Shown here: one piece after another, positions 58,230 to 64,000 of the stretch
Layout of the letters: each line of letters starts with the position of its first letter
Numbering within the stretch: position 1 is the first letter of the stretch
DNA from: Branchiostoma floridae
Lineage: Eukaryota > Chordata > Leptocardii > Amphioxiformes > Branchiostomatidae
Assembly: GCF_000003815.2 (NCBI RefSeq)
Contig: NC_049980.1
Span: forward strand, 31,325,470 to 31,389,469
Length of the DNA stretch: 64,000 bases
Reading direction: 5' to 3'
Position numbers and translations under genes: made by a program
The notes under the pieces: generated by a model
Seen by the model: the letters and a program-made list of their open reading frames with translations, nothing else
What the model was told of the DNA's origin: nothing
Database searches by the model: none

Positions 58230-59761
58230 ACCAGTGCCAATAGCACACTGGTTGGCAACAATGTAAACTCGGACCATTCCATTGTGGATATAGTACAAAA
58301 AACTAGGTGCTCCCGGTCTGTATGATACTGTAATTTAGAAGGTTAATTATTTGCCTGTGTGCTGAAGGAAAATCGCATAGAGGACGACAACTTGGATCGA
58401 TTAAATTCCACCTTTATTTCATCTTTCTGTGTGTTTCACTGTTTATGCTTTGTGTTTGCTTTTTGGGCCACCCCAATCTAATCTCCTGGTTCTTAGATAG
58501 GCCTGCTTCAGTTTTCCTGATTAAAAAAAAACTCCACGTTTTGGTTCAACCAATAGTTAAAGAAAGTCTTAGATACACGTATTAAAATTTTGCCATTTTA
58601 CAATGCACTTAATTTTAGTGTCCATTATCATTTAGTTCCTTTGCGTAGTCATAATCTGTATAGACTGACAGTACCAGTAGTAGTAATGTTCAAAACTAAA
58701 GAAACGTCAAACAAGCCAACTTCGAGGCTCTTGTAACATTTGGATCCACAGGATTCCTGTTCTGTACTTTTTTTTCTAGACTATAAGTAATATTTTCTGT
58801 ACAAATCCAAGAAATTAAATTGCTGTGCCCTTTTTCTTCACAAAGCAGACAAATATTTCATATAATGTACAGTCATGTAGTTTTCTATGAACAATAGAAA
58901 TCACTGAATTTTTCTTGTATGATCATCTAAATGGAAATTCATTAGAATGGACTCTTCCATTGTTTGCACAATGTCATACAGAATGAACTACAGCTTTACC
59001 TTAGGCAAGGGTCACATTTCCAAACCAGTGCCCAGCAAGAGTTTGTGGGAACGAAAAATAAAAGTCTAACACAGAAATATACTCAAGATATGCTCATGAC
59101 GAATTTTTTTCTTTAATCTTTGCTTTGCTGTCATACTTTTTGTTCCTGTAAACTGCCCAACCAGGCCCCAGTTTGGCAATGTGACTCTAGCATTACAGTG
59201 AACATTTCATGGCTGTGGCTCAACCCTTTATAAAACTCTGGAGTAAAATCCTAATCCCAGTGATAACTATTTCATGAGTACTGAAAGTGTTTGGCTTGGA
59301 AGTCCCCCATATCCAACAGGGAGTTCAGCAAAATCCTATACGCAGTGATTACTTTTTCATGAGTACTGGAAATGTTTGGCTTGGAAGTCCCCCATGTCCA
59401 ACAGGGAGTTCAGTCTGAGCTCCGACAAGCGGAAGTCCCTCTTCCCGGCAGCGATTCTCCATCTCAGCTCCTCCAAATAAAGGGTCACATTTCCAAACCA
59501 ATGCCCAGCCAGAGTTTGTGGGAATGAAACATAAAAGTGTCTAAAACACAAATGCTTGTGACCCCCTTTTTTTTTTCTCTTTAATCTTAAGTGTGTTTTC
59601 TTGTCTTTCATATCATACCGGGTACTTTTTATTCCCACCAACTACCTGACCGGACCCCAGTTTACAAATGTGACTCTAGCATTACTTGGAACATTTAATG
59701 GCTGTGGCTGAACCTTTTATAAAACTCTGGTATAAAATCCTAATCCCAGTGATAACTTTTT
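58230..59761 (-). other. 3' flank of MCM3AP copy B, homologous to 30800-31824
   Basis: Begins with CCAGTGCCAATAGCACACTG, also found at about 30803, and tracks the copy A flank through the polyadenylation signal to the stop codon. It is longer than the copy A flank because the end of the terminal exon and its flank are repeated inside it (59279-59335 and 59357-59480). No open gene. Confidence 0.8.
59279..59480 (-). repeat. Two partial copies of the MCM3AP copy B terminal exon
   Basis: 59279-59333 carries the last 18 codons and 59357-59475 the last 39 codons of the exon at 59762-59962 (GGCTTGGAAGTCCCCCATRT on plus). Each is followed by repeated 3' flank (ATGTGACTCTAGCATTAC). They lie downstream of the real stop, so they would be in the 3' UTR. 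Confidence 0.85.
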
Positions 59762-62700
59762 TCATGAGTACTGAAAGTGTTTGGCTTGGAAGTCCCCCAT
59801 ATCCAACAGGGAGTTGAGTCTGAGCTCCGACAAGCGGAAGTCCCTCTTCCCGGCAGCGATTCTCCATCGCAGCTCCTCCAGATTCTCCTCCAGGGACAGT
59901 CTTCTCGGCTGGGCGGTCAGATCCAGGAGGTCCGGGCCGGGGGGGCTCGGTAGTCGTTCTCTCTGGAAGAAGAAAGGTATTAGGGGGTACATTTTAGAAT
60001 CAATGTCTTAGATTAGAAGTCCTCTCAATACCACCCTGCATACTTTATTACAACTTTTGTATCTGTATGCCTGTACTTATATAATCCGTATCAAACTTAA
60101 CTGTCTGGAAGAAGAAAGGTATTAGGGGGTACATTTTAGAATCTATGTTTTAGATTAGTTAGAAGACATGCCTTCAAGTACCATAGTTACCAACCTAGGA
60201 TTGATGGTTTCAGATAATTCATATTTTCTTTCTAACTATCGTAGAGTAGAACTTGTTATCACCAAGCACAGCAGGGTCATTTTTGGTCAGTAGTTTTAAA
60301 GAACACTTGCAGATACATGTAGATGTGCAAAAGTTATGTTTGACTGGTCGTTCAGTGTAATATAACCAGCTACTGCCATGCCTGCAAAGCTGTTTAACCA
60401 GCTATATAGATACAGATGTCACCATTTCTCAATCTCATAATACTTAGACAGTTGATATAGGCTATCATCATCATTAAAACACAATCTTTATGGGGTAACA
60501 CACACCGTGTCCTCTGGTGAACTGAAAGGAGAGACCCCTGGTGGCTGATGCTGGTACTGCCCATCCTCAACATAAACTTGCAGCTGGTCTTCATAGCTGG
60601 GGAGACGAACAGAATAAACATTGGAAGGGGAGCTTGACAACAATTACCAGAACAGATGCAAAACTGAACCTGAATCAGGTATAATCTTCAACACAAAGAA
60701 CATGACTTTTGTACATTGTACATCTGACACTTGCATGGATGCTAGACTGTCTCCAGGGCATACACAGGCCAGTGCATCTGCTTTTCTCAGAATGTTTAAA
60801 AAACTTGGGGGGCTGTTGTAAAATTTCCTTGGGGGATGTTGGCACAAGAGCCCTGAAGCTAGCCTGTGTAGGCCATGGAAACAGTCAGGCTTTGGGTCTA
60901 ACTCAAGGGGGGCTGTGGTAATAGGTCCTTGGGGATACTGTAAATGCATTTAAGTTTGCGGGGATTTAATTTCGCGGTAGCGGGAAAAGGAAATTTTTGC
61001 GGTGGTTTTAATTTCGCGGTAGCACCACGCACTATAGTCTCTTACTGCCATGGAAAAATGTTTCCGGTGGTTTTAAGTTGGCGGTGAAGCGGCCACCGCA
61101 AAAAACGCGAACATTAACCATTTCTGCACTTACAGTATGTTGGCCATTGAGCCGAGGAGCTGGCCTGTGTAGGCCCTGGAAACAGTCTGGTATCCAGACT
61201 ATACATGTACCTCTGATGGTATCTCCTGTCGTTTACAGATCAGTTACAGTACATTGTGAGTGGTAACAGGCATAGTATATAATGTACATTTGTATCAGAC
61301 ATCAATGCTTTAAGTGCTGAACACAAGATTTACAGATCACCTTTTTGTCTGGACCCTCTCCTGAGCAATTTTCTTCCTGAGTTCCTCTGCCTTCCTGATG
61401 AGTGCTGACACTGCAGGGGACAGCTTGTCCTCCAGTTTCAGGTCTCCATCTAACACAAAGACGTGAAGAGTCGCTATGTGAAAAAGTTCCAAAGAGATCG
61501 CATTCATGTACACATGTAAGTAGACTTAACCATTGGGTTTAGTGAGAAAATGTGCACCTTTTACATTGTAAGACCAATAAAGGGTATTTCTAAACATCTT
61601 TTGCTTTCTACTTCAAGCCTACATATTTATCATTATCATTCCGAAAATCATCTCCAATGAAACAATACTAACATGATGTTTTATAACTGCACTTAACCAC
61701 TATCAGCAAGAGGCCCTCTCATGACTTCAGTGCCTGACTGCAGTAATTGGGGCAAGAAGGGCACACATTCGACCCATCGCTAAGATGTTGTCAATTTCCT
61801 AACTAAACCAGTCACCTCAAATACTCTATATATCACATATGACCAACCTAAACATACGTTTTTTGGACCTAAGTATTTTCAAGATTGGAGTAATAAAGGA
61901 ACAGGATCATAGTGGGATGTGACTGACATGTAGGCCACTGACCTGTTGTGTCTGCTGTACTAGTATCTATGGTCTCCACTCTGGACAGCTCCTGGTGCTT
62001 CTTCCTCACACTCTGCTGTGTTGCTACAACCAAACTATATAGGCAACAAAACAACACTTATGCCAACACACACCATTGAAACATAAACTGAACATACATA
62101 ATAAAATAAAGCACCAGGTCTATTGATGAATCGCATCACATTTGACATTGAATCTTATACATTGAACATAACATTTACATATCATAAAGCACATGTATAG
62201 ATTGTGTAGTCTTTGATCCACTGCAAAGTATCTATACGAGTAAATATCTCTTTTACACTGCGCAAGTCTGAGAAAAATGCTTAAAATTTTAAAGTTTTTA
62301 AAAGTGCACAGTTTTTTAATCAAAGAACATATGCATTGGTTTAATTCTAGCCTGACAGTTGGAAATCATCTCAAAAAGGTAGTTAGCAAGTGAAACTATT
62401 GAGCCAGTAGTCACAACGGAGGATGATACTCAAGCTAGTATAATTCTCTCAGAAGCTTTCTAAGGAAACATCAAGTCTTTTGAACATTGTACATGAGATA
62501 TGAAGCTGAAGACAGCCCAGTTTACCTGTGTGGCTGTTCCAGTACCTCAGCTGAAGTGTTCCCCACTGCAGCCCTCCACTCCGGGGGCTGGGTGAAGCCT
62601 GACAGCTCCTCGGGCAGGTAGTGTACAGTCAGCACACTGTCGTCTGGGGAAGCAACAATGGAAAAATCATTCGGTTAATAGTTTCATTGTTTTTAAAAAC

Positions 62701-63397
62701 TGGGGTCATTAAGGGATATGAAGTTGATGGAAGATGGTTTCAGTTTTGAAATCATTGTTGTCGACAAGTTATCCCCAAATAAAAAGCAACCATATACACT
62801 TAGGTATGTATAGGTTACATACCCTGCAGAGTGCGGATAAAGGTAATTACTATCTATAGTACATAATTTCCTGCCAACTTTTCAGTGACCACCTATCACC
62901 TTCCTGTAAGACATCCCCCGTCATCACAGTTCACTTGTTGGATTTAAGAGGCTGTATTACTATGAAAAGTATGAATAAGCGTTTATGGGGCTCCCCTGGT
63001 GATCAGCACAGACTGTAGCGCATGACAGACCCAGAAGGAAGAAAAAATTCATGGCCTTATGTCTCGCAAGGGATGAAAAGGACAAGTGAAGTGAATGAAT
63101 AAAAAAAATCTACTCCAGGCATGAACCGTGATGAGGGAGATATAAACTCAGTCACACATGGCAACCTATATTACTTGAATGTTAAGTTACTAAAACAAGA
63201 AAGCTGAATACAAAGACAAGCGGACCACCCTACCTTCCCCCGCCCAGTCCAGTCTCTGCACCATGTGGCTCACACACATCTCCACCAGGCGAGTCCAGGG
63301 GACGTGAGCAGCCGTGGGCTCACAGTTAGGGACATCGTAGTCCAGGTAACACGTGTCCTCAAACTCTGTCTGTACTCTGTCTAACAGCCATCGAAGT
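59762..63397 (-). CDS. MCM3AP: MCM3AP/GANP copy B, last six exons (gene continues right of window)
   Basis: Exons 63234-63397, 62526-62643, 61943-62034, 61341-61449, 60506-60596, 59762-59962. Every one has exactly the same length and phase as its copy A counterpart (164, 118, 92, 109, 91, 201 nt) and all are open, giving about 257 residues to the stop TGA at 59764-59762. Proteins are near-identical, with scattered substitutions such as RERLPSPPGPDLL against RDPPPSPPGPDRL. Introns align but differ by insertions: an extra MITE (60938-61135), a LINE piece (about 63470-63960) and repeated terminal-exon pieces (59279-59480). Either a true tandem duplicate or a second haplotype placed beside the first. 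Confidence 0.88.
60938..61135. mobile_element. CTGTAAATGCA-family MITE specific to MCM3AP copy B
   Basis: Reverse orientation member: CTGTAAATGCATTTAAGTTT at 60938, ending TTCTGCACTTACAG at 61135, TA on both sides. It is inserted within another dispersed repeat (ATGCTAGACTGTCTCCAGGG ... CCTGGAAACAGTCTGGTATC). Copy A has that repeat (32700-32850) without the insertion. Confidence 0.85.
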
Positions 63398-63469
63398 CTG
63401 GGGGATAGGAAAGGGGTATTTACTTTACATCATTGTGTAATACAAACTAGAGTTCACAACATACTTGTA

Positions 63470-63960
63470 CTAGTAAATGGTTTATTGATAAAAAAACAAC
63501 ATCGGCTTGGCAGTAAGAACTGAATTGCGCCGACTCATACAGTAAAATTAGCACAACGTTATCAATGATACATTTAACGGTTCACAGGATCACAATATTT
63601 ACAAATGACATCTACTAATTAACACAAAATATGGTGTTTTCGGACTATTGCTATTACAATTTATGTACAAGTCGGTCTCTGAACAAGTTTACTCGTACTG
63701 TCCAGTACACATAGTAGATCAGTTCTTTAGGTCCTCACTGAGTAGTTTAGCCAGTGTAGGCTTGGCGCTCGTCGTGTATCGCCTTGTGCCCTTGGGTTGA
63801 GGGTACAGACACGAGTTTCTGAGTTGTCTACCATGCTGTTCCCCTCGAGTTGGAGGCAACCAGGAACAGAAGCGTGGCGACTGTTGGACTTTCTTGGCAA
63901 AGTTCATGCAGAGGTCATGTCTGCGATCAGACAGTAACTGCAGTAGTCCAGGTAACATGC
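63470..63960 (-). mobile_element. Non-LTR retrotransposon 3' end (reverse-transcriptase C-terminus)
   Basis: Minus-strand frame 63958-63719 reads LLSDRRHDLCMNFAKKVQQS, then an HGRQLRNS block, RRYTTSAKPTLAKLLSEDLK and a stop. This is the typical extreme C-terminus of lancelet LINE polyproteins (RRDELC-FAKK ... RNS ... RY-SP-P-L--LL). 3' UTR follows to about 63470. The copy is 5'-truncated and interrupts the repeated exon pieces of MCM3AP copy B. Confidence 0.75.
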
Positions 63961-64000
63961 GTCCTCAAACACTGTCTGTACTCAACTGTACTAACAACCA

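Overview
The window looks like an intron-rich animal genome of moderate GC with very many short transposable elements. The most likely source is a lancelet (Branchiostoma, amphioxus). This is inferred from the gene content, the tRNA-derived SINE, the MITE load and the tandemly amplified exon pieces; species cannot be proven from sequence alone. Four runs of N (9810-9938, 15493-15592, 44193-45050, 46525-46624) show it is a draft scaffold.

Layout. (1) 1-28769, plus strand: the 3' two thirds of a Dbl-family RhoGEF of the ARHGEF2/ARHGEF18/AKAP13 (Lbc) type. I placed 20 exons that splice into one continuous frame of 896 residues: end of the DH domain, a PH domain, a coiled coil and a long disordered tail. 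(2) 57818-31825, minus strand: sixteen exons encoding the C-terminal half of MCM3AP/GANP, about 767 residues in one frame and convergent with the RhoGEF. (3) Inside one 16-kb intron of that gene (38945-55110) lie two plus-strand paralogues of an unrecognised gene. It has a Pro/Gln-rich N-terminus, a Gly/Ala-rich hydrophobic pair, an acidic middle and a TPR-like C-terminus. The first copy (41416-49582) is broken by a TA-flanked MITE in its last exon. The second (51486-54989) is intact at 704 residues. (4) 63397-59762, minus strand: a second copy of the last six MCM3AP exons, each exactly the same length as in the first copy, with homology running through the 3' flank to about 58230. The first MCM3AP copy therefore begins where the 3' flank of the second copy ends, and no N-terminal (Sac3) exons of the first copy are present.

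The rest is intron and flank filled with mobile DNA: six members of a TA-flanked family with ends CTGTAAATGCA, three PIF/Harbinger-like elements with 3-bp TWA duplications, two elements with TTAA duplications, a SINE with a clear target duplication, a LINE reverse-transcriptase C-terminus, and several other inverted-repeat elements.

The most unusual theme is that short tandem arrays repeatedly amplify the edge of a real exon (splice site plus part of the exon). This happens at five places in three gene copies: 7930-8362, 26120-27290, 34908-35570, 38822-39720 and 59279-59962. Functionally the RhoGEF would activate Rho at membrane or cytoskeleton, and MCM3AP/GANP belongs to the TREX-2 mRNA-export machinery and MCM3 regulation. 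The nested gene pair has no function I can name.
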